From Thermococcus celer Vu 13 = JCM 8558 (GTDB taxonomy: Archaea; Methanobacteriota_B; Thermococci; Thermococcales; Thermococcaceae), in the NCBI RefSeq assembly GCF_002214365.1, contig NZ_CP014854.1:1573092-1637091 (forward strand): DNA of 64,000 nt. Direction: 5' to 3'. Made by a program: the position numbers and the translations under genes. The notes under the pieces are model-generated. The model ran no database searches, was not told where the DNA came from, and saw only the letters and a program-made list of their open reading frames with translations. Shown in pieces: positions 52,294 through 62,840 of this stretch (its first letter is position 1; the number at the start of each line of letters is the position of its first letter).

Positions 52294-53103
52294 ATGGAAC
52301 CCATTATCAGAGAGGCCAGACCCGGGGATAGGCCCTTCATCGAGGAGATAGCGAGGCTGACCTGGGGCGGGGAGGACTACCTCGCGAGGGTCTTCGATGA
52401 GTGGCTCGGCGATAACTTCTACGTCCTCGAGCTCGATGGGAAGGTCGTCGGAACGGCGAAGCTGACGCTCCTGCCAGGGGAGGTCGGCTGGCTCGAAGGC
52501 CTGAGGGTGCACCGGGACTACAGGGGAAAAGGCTACGGGAGGATGCTTCACGACTTCATGCTGGAGCTGGGCAAAAAACTCGCCCTCGAGGGAAGGATAG
52601 AGGCCCTGGAGTTCGCAACGTACTTCCTGAATAGGGAGAGCATCGCGATGGCCCGGAAAACCGGTTTCCACCTGAGGGCGAAGTTCTTCGTCCTCGGGGC
52701 GAGGAGCAGGGACTTCGAGCCCGAGGAGCCAGAGAGGGTGGAACCAACACTCGAAGACCTGCCCTTCGGCCTCATTCCGGTCGGCTGGAGGTTCGTGAGG
52801 AGGGGCGAGGATGCACTGGAGTGGATCAGGAAGAACGCGGAGTTCTACGACCTCAACGGCTTCCGCTTCCTCGTCTCAAAGGGTGGAACTACTTTCACCT
52901 CCCTCGATACAGGTCCTGCAACGCTGAGGGCCATGCTCCCGGGGATGAGCTGGGTGGCCCGGGAGAGGGGAAAAGAGGAGTTCGACGTCATGCTTCCCAG
53001 CGGGCTCAGGCCCGTTCTTCCCGGACTGAAAAGGCTCGGCCTCTTCCTGTGGGACGAAACGGAGGAGCCGAACGTGCTGGTGTTCAGGAAGGGGATGGTC
53101 TGA
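52294..53103 (+). CDS. GNAT-family N-acetyltransferase
   Basis: 269 residues from ATG 52294 (GGTGAT upstream). The acetyl-CoA-binding domain is about residues 1-150: IREARPGDRPFIEEIARLTW, FYVLELDGKVVGTAKL, EGLRVHRDYRGKGYGRMLHD (the RGKGYG pyrophosphate loop), NRESIAMARKTGF. The last 110 residues form a second domain with no clear motif (FRFLVSKGGTTFTSLDTGPA), common in archaeal two-domain GNATs. Substrate unknown. Confidence 0.87.
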   Translation: MEPIIREARPGDRPFIEEIARLTWGGEDYLARVFDEWLGDNFYVLELDGKVVGTAKLTLLPGEVGWLEGLRVHRDYRGKGYGRMLHDFMLELGKKLALEGRIEALEFATYFLNRESIAMARKTGFHLRAKFFVLGARSRDFEPEEPERVEPTLEDLPFGLIPVGWRFVRRGEDALEWIRKNAEFYDLNGFRFLVSKGGTTFTSLDTGPATLRAMLPGMSWVARERGKEEFDVMLPSGLRPVLPGLKRLGLFLWDETEEPNVLVFRKGMV

Positions 53104-53143
53104 ATTTTATTTAACTTTTTTCTTCCTTTCAAGCGGAGGAAAA

Positions 53144-53281
53144 TTAAATAGTTTGAGCCCTAACATCCACGTGGGAAACCCCGCAATCCACCTCGACCTT
53201 AGAGACCACCGGCTCATTGTTGTACAGATACTGCATACGCGTTGCTCCGAAGGTTAAGGCGGAGAGGATCGTGGCCCACAT
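53144..53281 (-). CDS. Possible 45-aa single-pass membrane peptide
   Basis: ATG 53281 is preceded by GGGTGGT (8 bases) and a TATA-like GGCTTTATTAC about 38 bases further up. The peptide starts MWATILSALTFGATRMQYLY (one short membrane helix) and continues with a polar tail EPVVSKVEVDCGVSHVDVRA. It lies in a 315-base gap between the acetyltransferase and ABC genes. Promoter, ribosome-binding site and frame all agree, but the size makes it uncertain; a remnant of a larger gene is possible. Bases 53282-53418 show nothing else. Confidence 0.4.
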   Translation of the reverse strand: MWATILSALTFGATRMQYLYNNEPVVSKVEVDCGVSHVDVRAQTI

Positions 53282-53418
53282 AGACGGAGACCACCCACTC
53301 GGGAACAAAAGGGTTGTAATAAAGCCAAACGGGAAACAAAAATGCCCGAGGGAACGGCCCGTGAGTGAGCGTAACGCTGAGGACGAAGTCCGCGTCGCGG
53401 GTCCTTCGACATAGGGAC

Positions 53419-55161
53419 CTAATCCCCCTGCATCTGGGACGCGTAGAGCCTGTAGAAGTGCCCCCCGTTCGCGAGGAGGGCATCGATGGGCCCCCTCTCC
53501 ACTACCTCCCCGTTCTCGACCACCACCACCTCGTCCACGAAGCGGGTTATCGAAAGCCTGTGGGCGATTATTACGCTCGTCCTCCCCTCCATCAGCCTGA
53601 GCATCGCGTCCTGCACGAGCCTCTCGGTCTTCGGGTCAACGCTCGATAACGCCTCGTCGAGGATGACTATGTCCGGGTCTTTGAGGAGGGCCCTCGCGAG
53701 GGATATGAGCTGTCTCTCCCCTACCGAGAGGAGCTTTCCCGCCTCCCCTGCGGAGGTTTCGTAGCCCTTCGGGAGTTTCATTATGAAGTCGTGGACGCCG
53801 AGCCTTTTGCACACCCTCACCACGTCCTCCTCCGTGGCCTCGGGGTTCGCCATCAGTACGTTCTCCATCACCGTCCCGGGGAAGAGGTAAGTCTCCTGCG
53901 GAACGTAGCCGATCCGCTTCCGGAGGCTCTTCCTGCTTATCCCCCTCCCGTCCCGGCCGTCGTAGAGGATGCTTCCCTCAGTTGGGTCGTAGAACCTCAT
54001 TATCAGGTTCGCGATGGTCGTTTTTCCAGCGCCCGTTCTCCCCACTATCGCCACCTTTGAACCGGGCCGTATGTGGAGGTTTACGCCCCTGAGAACCGGC
54101 CTTCCCTCTTCATACTCAAACCAGACGTCCCTGAACTCCACCTCGCCCCTTAGCCTCTCGACCTCCACCCCAGCGGTGTCCTCCACGTTCTCGTCGTCGA
54201 GCACCTCGTATATCCTCTCCAGCGCGGCGAGGGCGGATTGCAGGCTATCGTACATGCTCACCACGTTGTTTATCGGCCCCCTGAACCTCTGGGCGTACTG
54301 GATAAACGCGACGACGATGCCGATGCTCACCTCCCCGGTGTATTCCAGGTAGCCTCCGTAGCCTATAACCAGTATCACCGATAGCAGGCTGGTTATGTTC
54401 ATGAGGGGCCAGAAGAACCCCATGTAAACGGCTACCCTGAGGTAGGCTTTGATGGTTTCCATCGAGACTCTGGAAAATTCTTTTTCAGCTTTTTCTTCCG
54501 TTCCGAAGGCCTTTATCGTCTCGATTCCGGCGACGCTCTCCTCGACAACGCTTGAGATCTTCGCTATCTTCCTCCTCGTCTCCCTGTAGGCCCTCCTCAT
54601 TTTGGTGCCGAAGTAGAGGGCGACGAAGACCATCAGCGGAACGCTGGCGAGGGCTACGAGGGTCAGTTTGACGTCCAGGAGGAGCATGGCGACGATTATG
54701 CCGCCCAGACTCAGCAGGCTCCCCAGACCGCCCAGAAGGCCCGAGACCAGGACGTCGTTGACCACGCTGGTGTCGTTGATTATCCTGGACACCAGGTCGC
54801 CGGTGGACTTCTCCTTGAAGAAATCCAGGTTCGAGGCGAGTATCTTCTCGTGGAGCCTGTCCCTGAGGTTCCGCAGGACCTTCTGTCCGAAAACCTCCGT
54901 GTAGAACGTCTGGAGCGTTACGAAGAACCACTGGGCAACGAGGGAGAGGAAGTAGAGGAGCGCCATCAGACCGAGCTCCCCGTACCTGCCCGGGATTATG
55001 TAGCGGTCTATGACGATGCTGAGGATGTAGGGGGAGAGGAGGGTGGCGAGGGCGGAGCCAACTATACTTATCACGACTATCAGGAGGGTCCTTCTCTCGG
55101 AGAGCGCCTCCCCGATGAACCTCCTCAGGAGTGAGAGTGAAGATTTCGTGTTATTCGTCAT
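53419..55161 (-). CDS. ABC exporter half-transporter, subunit with canonical Walker B
   Basis: 580 residues from ATG 55161 (GGGTGAT upstream, 11-base overlap with the partner gene's end). Six membrane helices (about 25-310) precede an ATPase domain with Walker A VGRTGAGKTTIANL and Walker B DIVILDEALSSVD, keeping the catalytic Glu. The signature is LSVGERQ instead of LSGGQ. With the next gene it forms a heterodimeric exporter of the multidrug/lipid type (TM287/288-like). Translation is coupled. Confidence 0.92.
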   Translation of the reverse strand: MTNNTKSSLSLLRRFIGEALSERRTLLIVVISIVGSALATLLSPYILSIVIDRYIIPGRYGELGLMALLYFLSLVAQWFFVTLQTFYTEVFGQKVLRNLRDRLHEKILASNLDFFKEKSTGDLVSRIINDTSVVNDVLVSGLLGGLGSLLSLGGIIVAMLLLDVKLTLVALASVPLMVFVALYFGTKMRRAYRETRRKIAKISSVVEESVAGIETIKAFGTEEKAEKEFSRVSMETIKAYLRVAVYMGFFWPLMNITSLLSVILVIGYGGYLEYTGEVSIGIVVAFIQYAQRFRGPINNVVSMYDSLQSALAALERIYEVLDDENVEDTAGVEVERLRGEVEFRDVWFEYEEGRPVLRGVNLHIRPGSKVAIVGRTGAGKTTIANLIMRFYDPTEGSILYDGRDGRGISRKSLRKRIGYVPQETYLFPGTVMENVLMANPEATEEDVVRVCKRLGVHDFIMKLPKGYETSAGEAGKLLSVGERQLISLARALLKDPDIVILDEALSSVDPKTERLVQDAMLRLMEGRTSVIIAHRLSITRFVDEVVVVENGEVVERGPIDALLANGGHFYRLYASQMQGD

Positions 55162-56893
55162 GCACATCACCCGCCGACTCGAGCATCTTCGCGAAGGCCC
55201 CACCCTTCCTCACGAGTTCCTCCGGCTTTCCCTCCTCCACTATAGAGCCGTTCTCCATGACGATTACCCTGTCGGCGATCTTCACAGGGGAAAGCCTCTG
55301 GGACACGATTATCGCGGTTTTGTCCTGGAGGATGGTCTCGAGGTCGTTCAGAATCTCCTTTTCGGTCTCGGCGTCGAGATTTGAAAACGGATCGTCCAGG
55401 AGTATCACCTTTGGATTCAGGAGGAGGGCCCTGGCGAGTGCTACCCTCTGCCTCTGGCCCCCGGAGAGGGTTATCCCCTTCTCCCCGACGACCGTATCGT
55501 AGCCGCTGGGAAGGGATGAGATGAAGTCGTGGATTCTCGCCATCCTGGCGGCCTTTGTTATCTCGTCCATCGTGGCATCGGGCTTTGCGAGGGCTATGTT
55601 CTCCTTCAGGCTTCTGTTGAAGATGAAGGGCTCCTGCGGGACGTAGGCCACTATCCTCCTCAGACTCTTCGTTTTTATCTTTCTTACATCAACGCCGTCT
55701 ATGAGGACTTTCCCCCTATCCGGCTCGTAGAACCTCGCGATGAGCTTGACGAGGGTGCTCTTTCCGGAACCCGGCGGGCCAGTCACGAGGACTTTCTCGC
55801 CGGGCGATATCTTTAAGTTAACACCTTTGAGCACGGTTCTACCGGTGTGGTACGTGAGGTGTACGTCTTTGAACTCCACCTCGCCCCTTGGATCCTCGAT
55901 TTCAACGGCATCGGGGGCATCGACCGCCTCCGGGGCGGAGTCTATGACCTCGAAAAGCCTTGAAGCGGCGGCCAAGCTCCTCTGGATGTCACCTATCGTG
56001 AAGCCAAGGGCCCTTAAGGGCCACATCATGGTGAGCATGTAGGTTAAGAAGGCGACGAGCTCGCCAACGGTGAGGGTGCCCCCTATGATGCCCTTTCCGC
56101 CGTAGTAGAGCATTGCGCTCATCGCCAGCCCGAGGATGAGGAAAGAGGCGTTTCCGTAGAGGGCGGTTATCTTCGTTGCCTCGACGTTCATGGAGTATAG
56201 CCCCTCGTTCTCCCTGGAGAACTTCTCCTGCACGTTCTCCTCCACGGAGAGGGACTTTATCGTTTTCACGCCCGCTATGGTCCCGGTGGCGAGCGAGGCT
56301 ATGACCCCCGTCTGATGTCTTATCCTGTCGTAGATGGGCCGGATCTTCATCGCGTAGGTTGTGTTTATTGAAACGACCACGGCTATCGTGACCAGGGCAA
56401 CGAGGGCGAGGAACACGTTCATCCTGACCATGTAGTAAAGGGACACCAGTATCAGGAAGATGGAATAGACGAACATCCTCAGCCTGAAGGACAGAAAACG
56501 GGTGATCCTTTCCGTGTCGTTGGTTATCCTGCTTATCAGCTGGCCCGAGAAGGTTCTATCGAAGAACTCCATATTGTGCCGCCCAATGGCCCTGAAAACG
56601 TCCATTCTGAGGTTGTAGACCGCGTGCTGGGCGGACTTCACGAGAAGGTACCTCCCGGTGAAACTAAAGGCCCCGTTCAGAACCGCCGCTAAGAGCACAA
56701 AGAGGCCGTAACGTATCGCAAGCCCGTAATCCCCGGTGGTTATGCCCCTATCGACGGCCTCCCTTATCAGGACGGGGATCACGCCGTTGGTGTAGGACAT
56801 GAGGATAACCATGGCTATGCCCGCCGAGAACTGTAGGAGGTGTCCCCTGAGGTATTCCATCAGCCGCAACAGCTGTTTCAATGAACCCTTCAT
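55151..56893 (-). CDS. ABC exporter half-transporter, subunit with degenerate Walker B
   Basis: 580 residues. Six membrane helices (about 20-310), Walker A VTGPPGSGKSTLVKL, canonical signature LSGGQRQRVALARAL, and Walker B VILLDDPFSNLD, in which Asp replaces the catalytic Glu. Paired with the LSVGE signature of the other subunit, this makes one degenerate and one active ATP site, a regular feature of heterodimeric exporters. First gene of the pair. The substrate is unknown. Confidence 0.92.
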   Translation of the reverse strand: MKGSLKQLLRLMEYLRGHLLQFSAGIAMVILMSYTNGVIPVLIREAVDRGITTGDYGLAIRYGLFVLLAAVLNGAFSFTGRYLLVKSAQHAVYNLRMDVFRAIGRHNMEFFDRTFSGQLISRITNDTERITRFLSFRLRMFVYSIFLILVSLYYMVRMNVFLALVALVTIAVVVSINTTYAMKIRPIYDRIRHQTGVIASLATGTIAGVKTIKSLSVEENVQEKFSRENEGLYSMNVEATKITALYGNASFLILGLAMSAMLYYGGKGIIGGTLTVGELVAFLTYMLTMMWPLRALGFTIGDIQRSLAAASRLFEVIDSAPEAVDAPDAVEIEDPRGEVEFKDVHLTYHTGRTVLKGVNLKISPGEKVLVTGPPGSGKSTLVKLIARFYEPDRGKVLIDGVDVRKIKTKSLRRIVAYVPQEPFIFNRSLKENIALAKPDATMDEITKAARMARIHDFISSLPSGYDTVVGEKGITLSGGQRQRVALARALLLNPKVILLDDPFSNLDAETEKEILNDLETILQDKTAIIVSQRLSPVKIADRVIVMENGSIVEEGKPEELVRKGGAFAKMLESAGDVHDE

Positions 56894-56984
56894 GGCGGGT
56901 GTTCTTTGGGTTCACTACTATAAATATTTGTCGGTTAAGATGGACATCTACAAGGAAAAGGGAACGGGAGGGGCCAATCCCCAA

Positions 56985-57545
56985 TCAGAATTCCGGAATC
57001 CTTATCGGCGCCTGCAGCTCCTTCTCGTTCTTCTCAAGGTTGGTCGCGAGCATCCTTATCCTCTCGACGCCCTTTATTTCACGGATGAACCTCGCCACAC
57101 TCTCCGGGACCAGCTCCTCCCACGGCTGGCCCTCGACCATGCGTCTCCTTATCTCCGTCGCCGAGAGGATGTCCTTCCTGAACATCGGTTGAACCACCAC
57201 CTCGTAGCCCTTCTCGCGGAAGAGCTGGGCGACGAGGGAGTTCCCGGTGAAGACGACGTCGAAGCGCGGTACCATGCTAACCACGTATGTGGCCCAGATG
57301 GCGTTGAAGTTGATGTCCGGGAGGGGGATCAGGTAATAGCGCTTGTCCATGCCGGCCTCGTTCAACGCCCTGATTAGCATCTCCATCCTCTCGCTCGTCG
57401 TGAAGGGGTTCTTCAGTGTGTGGCTCGCCTGTGCACTCCCGATTCCAATGATAACCTCATCAACCTGCGAAAAAACGAACTCGAGGGCCTTTATGTGCCC
57501 GTTGTGGACGGGCTGAAAACGTCCGACGAAGAGACCGCGTTTCAT
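56985..57545 (-). CDS. nadM: Nicotinamide-nucleotide adenylyltransferase
   Basis: 186 residues. Joins NMN and ATP to NAD. GLFVGRFQPVHNGHIKALEF is the nucleotidyltransferase GxFxPxHxGH motif, IIGIGSAQASHTLKNPFTTS and MFRKDILSATEIRRRMVEG (the ISxTxxR-like site) complete the archaeal NadM fingerprint. Start MKRGLF follows GGAGGTGGTTG. It is 18 bases behind the SAM hydrolase gene and likely cotranscribed. Confidence 0.95.
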   Translation of the reverse strand: MKRGLFVGRFQPVHNGHIKALEFVFSQVDEVIIGIGSAQASHTLKNPFTTSERMEMLIRALNEAGMDKRYYLIPLPDINFNAIWATYVVSMVPRFDVVFTGNSLVAQLFREKGYEVVVQPMFRKDILSATEIRRRMVEGQPWEELVPESVARFIREIKGVERIRMLATNLEKNEKELQAPIRIPEF

Positions 57546-57563
57546 TCAACCACCTCCGACGCT

Positions 57564-58346
<783 letters not shown>

Positions 58347-58386
58347 CTAAAGCTTATTAACGGTTGAGCTTTAAAGGGTTTGGAAG

Positions 58387-59988
58387 ATGGTCATGAGGAA
58401 GCTGATTCCCCTCCTGCTGATTCTCACCGTGGTGGTCTCGGGCTGTCTCTTCAAACCGCCGGCCGAGGTGAAGTTCTCCGTCGACAGGACTGTTGTGCGG
58501 CCGGGGGAGACGATCCACGTTATGGTACTCGTTAACAACACCGGGAAGGTAGGCCTCACCGGCGCCACACTCGTCCTGAGCAACGACGATTTCAGGATAC
58601 TGCAGGAGCCGAGGTTCCCGGAGACGCTCCCCGTGGGGAGGGCCGTGCAACTCGTGTGGATCCTGAAGGCACCTATGAGGCCCGGGACCTATAACCTGAA
58701 GCTGTCCCTTGAGCTCACGGACGAGCTCAAACGCTCCTGGACCGGGTTCTACGGGCAGTTCCGCATAACCGTATCAAGCGAAGTGAATCCCTCCTTGAGC
58801 GTGGATCTCGAAGTCAGGGCGCCCGAGGTCATTACCGGTGGAGAAACCGCCAACGTAACCGTGGTCATCAGGAACAGGCTCGACGTCCCCGTGGAGCTTC
58901 GCGACCTCACCTTCAACCCCCTCAACGGGATGAAGGTTGTTGGTGCCGGCGACCTCCCGGCTAAGGTTGATGGAAACGGGGAGGTCAGGGTTACTTACCG
59001 GATAGAGGCCCCCTACGCCTACAGGGTGGGGTACATCTCCGCCATTCTCAAGTACGCGGTGAATGGAAACGAGGGCAGTGCGATTAAAAGTCTCCAGATG
59101 AAGGTCGTGTGGAGGCCCTGGAACCGGAGCGAGGAAGTTCTCAAGGAGGCCTACGGCCTCAATTACCACTGGATAACCGACGGGTACATCGTCGACGGCT
59201 ACTGGATGAAGACATATAACTCAACGTCCGCCTTTGACCGGGCGGAGTTCAGGGAAACAACCCTGAAAATAATCGGGGACTCCGAGTCGGAAGCCCAGGC
59301 GGCGGCGAGAATATACGACTGGATGATGGGGACGTATTCCCTGGGCGACACGACGTCCAGCCTTGACCCCTCGAACATACTCCAGCAGGACAGGATAAGC
59401 TACGCCGAGGCGCAGATACTGATAACGGCCATGCTACGTTCCGTGAACGTTCCGGCAAGGATTATAACGCTTTCAAACGGTACGGACTGCACGCTGAGAC
59501 CCATGACGGAGTTCTACACCGCCGACGGGTGGTACATCGTGGACGTGAAGCACGGCTTCACCGGCTCAATGGATGAGTACATCGCCAGCCCCTACTTCCC
59601 GAGGCTCTACCAGCTCGTGACCAAGGAGGGATACAGGATAGTCGCCCAGGCGCCCGCAACACTGAGGGGACACGAGCACGTCGACGTCACGGGTGATTTC
59701 CTCGCGAACCTCGAGGACAGGCTCCTCAAGACCGTGAGCGAAAGGCTGAACCCGCGGCTCCACTCAAAGCTCATGAGGGTGATGAACGACCTCGACGAGA
59801 ACCAGAGGCTCTACGCCCTCTTCCTCTTCGCCTCGGCACCCAGCAACGATGACCTGAACAGGGTGCTGGATGAATACAGCACGGAAAAGATAGAGCAAGA
59901 CGTAAAAACCCTGTATGAGTTCTACAGGGACATGACGTGGAGGGAGGACTTCACCCGTTACTGGAAGGTGTTCGTGGGGGAGGTATGA
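58387..59988 (+). CDS. Transglutaminase-fold lipoprotein, probably catalytically inactive
   Basis: 533 residues. The signal peptide ends in a lipobox-like VVSGC, so the protein is probably lipid-anchored outside the membrane. Two NEW3/CARDB-like beta domains (about 25-230) are followed by a transglutaminase-like core (about 300-390): [47 protein letters not shown]. The position of the catalytic Cys is Tyr or Ser, and the expected His is missing, so it probably binds rather than cleaves. Start ATG 58387 or 58393. Its stop overlaps the Trm56 start. Confidence 0.8.
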   Translation: MVMRKLIPLLLILTVVVSGCLFKPPAEVKFSVDRTVVRPGETIHVMVLVNNTGKVGLTGATLVLSNDDFRILQEPRFPETLPVGRAVQLVWILKAPMRPGTYNLKLSLELTDELKRSWTGFYGQFRITVSSEVNPSLSVDLEVRAPEVITGGETANVTVVIRNRLDVPVELRDLTFNPLNGMKVVGAGDLPAKVDGNGEVRVTYRIEAPYAYRVGYISAILKYAVNGNEGSAIKSLQMKVVWRPWNRSEEVLKEAYGLNYHWITDGYIVDGYWMKTYNSTSAFDRAEFRETTLKIIGDSESEAQAAARIYDWMMGTYSLGDTTSSLDPSNILQQDRISYAEAQILITAMLRSVNVPARIITLSNGTDCTLRPMTEFYTADGWYIVDVKHGFTGSMDEYIASPYFPRLYQLVTKEGYRIVAQAPATLRGHEHVDVTGDFLANLEDRLLKTVSERLNPRLHSKLMRVMNDLDENQRLYALFLFASAPSNDDLNRVLDEYSTEKIEQDVKTLYEFYRDMTWREDFTRYWKVFVGEV

Positions 59989-60521
59989 TGATAGCGGTTC
60001 TGAGACTCGGACACAGGCCGGAAAGGGACAAGAGGATAACGACCCACGTGGCCCTGACGTCGAGGGCGTTCGGGGCGGACAAGATAATAATAGCCGCCGA
60101 GGAGGACGAGCACGTCAGGGAGAGCGTTGAGGACGTCGTCCGGCGATGGGGAGGACCCTTCGAGATAAGCTTTGACCCGGGCTGGAGGAGGATCCTGAGG
60201 GAGTGGAAGGGAAGGGGCGTCATCGTCCACCTCACGATGTACGGGATCCACATCGACGACGCCCTGCCGGCCGTAAAGGAAGATCTGAAAGCCGGAAAAG
60301 ACCTGCTGGTCGTCGTCGGCGCGGAGAAGGTTCCGAGGGAGGTCTACGAGATTGCCGATTACAACGTCGGCGTTGGTAACCAGCCCCACAGCGAGGTAGC
60401 GGCCTTGGCGGTCTTCCTCGACAGGCTCCTCGATGGAGAAGGGCTGAGAAGGGACTTCGAGAACGCGAAGCTCAGGATAATCCCCCAGGAGAGGGGCAAG
60501 AGGATAATCGAGCTGGAGTGA
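59985..60521 (+). CDS. trm56: tRNA (cytidine-56-2'-O)-methyltransferase Trm56
   Basis: 178 residues from ATG 59985, after GGGGGAGGT and overlapping the preceding stop. It methylates the ribose of C56 in archaeal tRNA T-loops. The archaeal Trm56 hallmarks are present: [80 protein letters not shown] and [20 protein letters not shown] (SPOUT knot). ATG 59988 is also possible. The next gene starts within 6 bases of the stop. Confidence 0.94.
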   Translation: MMIAVLRLGHRPERDKRITTHVALTSRAFGADKIIIAAEEDEHVRESVEDVVRRWGGPFEISFDPGWRRILREWKGRGVIVHLTMYGIHIDDALPAVKEDLKAGKDLLVVVGAEKVPREVYEIADYNVGVGNQPHSEVAALAVFLDRLLDGEGLRRDFENAKLRIIPQERGKRIIELE

Positions 60522-60526
60522 TGGGA

Positions 60527-61093
60527 ATGGTCCTCAACCGCTATCGGGAAAACGTTAAGGGTTACCTGGAGGCCATGGTGAGACCGCTCGCGAGAGCCGG
60601 CGTTACGCCGAATCAGATAACGGTGCTCGGCCTTCTGATAAGCCTCATCGGGGCGTACTTTTTCTACCGGGGGGAGCAGGTCGTCGCGGCGCTCGTTCTG
60701 CTCTTTGGCTCTCTCATAGACGCACTCGACGGAACCCTCGCCAGGTTAACCGGAAAGACGAGCCGGTTCGGGGCCTTCCTCGACTCCACCTCAGATAGAA
60801 TAAGCGACGGAGCGATAATCTTCGGGATAGCCCTCGGAAACCTCGTGGACTGGCCCGCTGCGTTCCTGACGTTCATGGGGAGCTACCTCGTGAGCTACGA
60901 AAGGTGCAGGGCCGAACTGGCCGGCTCCGGGAAACTGGCGGTGGGAATAGCCGAGAGGGCCGAGCGGTTGCTGATAATAATAATCACCGCGCTGTTCGGC
61001 CGCGTTGACTACGGCGTTTATATGGTTGCGGTGCTGGCGTGGATAACCGTCCTCCAGAGGCTCCACGCGGCGTACGTGAGGCTCAAGGATTGA
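60527..61093 (+). CDS. CDP-alcohol phosphatidyltransferase (archaetidylinositol phosphate synthase-like)
   Basis: 188 residues from ATG 60527, 6 bases after GGAGTG. Six membrane helices surround the CDP-alcohol motif DALDGTLARLTGKTSRFGAF ending LDSTSD (D-x2-D-G-x2-A-R-x8-G-x3-D-x3-D). NVKGYLEAMVRPLARAGVTP before the first helix is usual in archaeal archaetidylinositol-phosphate synthases, so it likely joins CDP-archaeol to inositol phosphate. It closes the lipoprotein-Trm56 operon. Confidence 0.92.
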   Translation: MVLNRYRENVKGYLEAMVRPLARAGVTPNQITVLGLLISLIGAYFFYRGEQVVAALVLLFGSLIDALDGTLARLTGKTSRFGAFLDSTSDRISDGAIIFGIALGNLVDWPAAFLTFMGSYLVSYERCRAELAGSGKLAVGIAERAERLLIIIITALFGRVDYGVYMVAVLAWITVLQRLHAAYVRLKD

Positions 61094-61162
61094 AAGGGAG
61101 GGGGATGACGAAAATTTCGCTACCCGAGGTCTCGATGAGGAGCCCTGCCGTTGCCGACCCCC

Positions 61163-61870
61163 TCATTTCTCCATCAGACCCTTCACTATCTCGACGACCT
61201 CGCTCAGCCTTGAAACTATGAAGTCGCAGTTGTTCCAGAGCTCCCTCTTCGCCCCCTCCGGGTCGAGTAGAACGCTTCTCATGCCGACCTTTCGGGCCCC
61301 GACGCAGTCCTTCGCCGGGTTGTCACCGACGTATAGGGCCTCCTCCGCCTTGACGCCCGCCCTCTCAAGGGCCAGCCTGAAAGGTCTCTCGTGGGGTTTG
61401 TAAAAGCCAGCGTCCTCGCTGGTGGTTATTGAATCGAAGAAACCGTAAATGCCGAGGGCCTTAAGATGCGCCTCGATGTAGTCGTTGTCCGAGTCCGTCA
61501 GTATTCCAACGTGGAGACCGAGGTCCTTGAGGCTTTTAATCGCCTCAACCGCATCGGGGAAGAGACGGCCGTACCTTTCATGCATCGCGATGCTTACCTC
61601 CCAGAAGTCGTCGGGAACCTCGAAGCCGTAACGCTTGGCAACCCTCCGCATGGCCTCCGTATCAACTTCCCGGATCTTGACGTAGGGTTTCCCCGCCAGC
61701 TCCCTGAACATCGCGGAGCTCTCCTCCTCGTACTCCCCCCACAGCTTAACGTAGTCGAGGTCTCCCCTTCCGGCCCTCTTAAGGACCTCCCTCACGATGT
61801 TCTGATGGGTAACGTTCTCCCCTTCCTTCGTTATGAGCGTGCCCACGAAATCGAAGAACACCGCCCGCAT
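61163..61870 (-). CDS. HAD-superfamily hydrolase
   Basis: 235 residues from ATG 61870 (GGTGG 10 bases upstream); the longer frame to 61954 reads through the promoter. HAD motif I FFDFVGTLITKEG, motif II HVGILTDSDNDYIEAHL, motif III FYKPHERPFRLALERAG and motif IV YVGDNPAKDCVGARKVGM are complete, with Asp as nucleophile. Motif I has DFVGT in place of DxDGT, so the second Asp (general acid) is Val; this weakens phosphatase prediction but is seen in some haloacid-dehalogenase relatives. Substrate unknown. Confidence 0.88.
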   Translation of the reverse strand: MRAVFFDFVGTLITKEGENVTHQNIVREVLKRAGRGDLDYVKLWGEYEEESSAMFRELAGKPYVKIREVDTEAMRRVAKRYGFEVPDDFWEVSIAMHERYGRLFPDAVEAIKSLKDLGLHVGILTDSDNDYIEAHLKALGIYGFFDSITTSEDAGFYKPHERPFRLALERAGVKAEEALYVGDNPAKDCVGARKVGMRSVLLDPEGAKRELWNNCDFIVSRLSEVVEIVKGLMEK

Positions 61871-62020
61871 CACAGGAACCACCGAGAATGGTTGAGGGAA
61901 GGAGTTAAAACGATTGCCCGGCAGAACGACAAATCCTCCCCTAAAATCTTTCAAAAAATTGAAATGATGGCGGAAGAAGGTTAGAAAAGCTTTTATTCAT
62001 CTCCATAAAGCGGTTTCGAG

Positions 62021-62290
62021 GTGGTGGGAATCGAGGCCATACTCCTCGTCTGGGGCGTCCGGGACGAGGTTCTGGAAAAACTTCCCGTGAAGGGCCACTG
62101 GCTCTACGGCGAGTACGACTTCATAGCGAAGGTGGACTTCCGGGACGAGTTCGAGATGGAGGAATTCATGAAGGATTTAAAGAGGATAATCCACGGTGGA
62201 ACCTTCAAGCTCCTGCCCGTTCTGATATCGGGGGTCAAAACCGGAAACGGGACGAGCATCCTCGAGAGTCTCAAAGCTTCGGCCCCATGA
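62021..62290 (+). CDS. Small RAM-domain-like protein
   Basis: 89 residues from GTG 62021; a TATA element (CTTTTATTC near 61990) about 28 bases earlier implies a leaderless start (GTG 62024 is equally possible). IEAILLVWGVRDEVLEKLPV, GHWLYGEYDFIAKVDFRDEF and MEEFMKDLKRIIHGGTFKLL follow the strand-helix-strand plan of the ligand-binding (RAM) domain of Lrp/AsnC regulators, without the DNA-binding part. Stand-alone RAM proteins bind amino acids in other archaea; that is inference here. Its end overlaps the convergent ASCH gene by 20 bases. Confidence 0.65.
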   Translation: MVGIEAILLVWGVRDEVLEKLPVKGHWLYGEYDFIAKVDFRDEFEMEEFMKDLKRIIHGGTFKLLPVLISGVKTGNGTSILESLKASAP

Positions 62291-62840
62291 TGCCCCTTCT
62301 TTTCAGCTCTTCGTAGGCCCTCCTGAGGGCGTCTCGTATCAGATAGCGCCTGTCAAGGCCACCCAGCCTGCGGGCGGCTTTTCTCAAACTCCCGGTTTTC
62401 AGGAAGAGCTCTATAAGCTTCCTGTCCTCCCCCGGAAGGTCGAGGTACCTGAGGGCTTTCTCGGCTATCTCCAGAGGGAGGTTGCCCTCGTAGGCGTAGT
62501 CCGAGCTCATCACGGGTTTATCGAAGCGCTCAACGAGCCGAAAGACTATAACGTGGGCGGGAGAATCATCATTAACGTACCTGTAGTGGCTTTTGAGGGC
62601 GTTTATCAGTTCCTCCCTGCTTGGGAACCCATCCAGTATGGCGTCCTCGTCCGTAAGCTCACCGACCCTCTTGTCCTCGACCTTCTCCACAACCGCCCTC
62701 CCCAGGGCGTAGCCCCCGGCGTGAATCAAAACCGTATCACCGGGGTTGAGGTTGGGTCTCCTCCCGAGCCTTACCGTCGCCCGCTTTTTTCCCCTCAGTA
62801 TGGCCTCTGCGTAGCGTCCGTCGAATTCGAGGTGCCTCAT
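62271..62840 (-). CDS. ASCH-domain protein with C-terminal helix-turn-helix-like region
   Basis: 189 residues. The N-terminal ASCH domain (about 1-105): [60 protein letters not shown], and [14 protein letters not shown] domains are PUA-like and bind RNA or modified bases; several cleave acetyl-cytidine or DNA. The last 60 residues ([40 protein letters not shown]) resemble a helix-turn-helix. Overlaps the next ASCH gene by 4 bases, so the two are coupled. Confidence 0.82.
   Translation of the reverse strand: MRHLEFDGRYAEAILRGKKRATVRLGRRPNLNPGDTVLIHAGGYALGRAVVEKVEDKRVGELTDEDAILDGFPSREELINALKSHYRYVNDDSPAHVIVFRLVERFDKPVMSSDYAYEGNLPLEIAEKALRYLDLPGEDRKLIELFLKTGSLRKAARRLGGLDRRYLIRDALRRAYEELKRRGIMGPKL

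Noticed and set aside
53330..53410. Possible C/D box small RNA (GTGAGTGA ... CTGA) before the ABC exporter end
   Set aside because: The boxes do not match RUGAUGA and no second C'/D' pair with a guide-length spacer is present.
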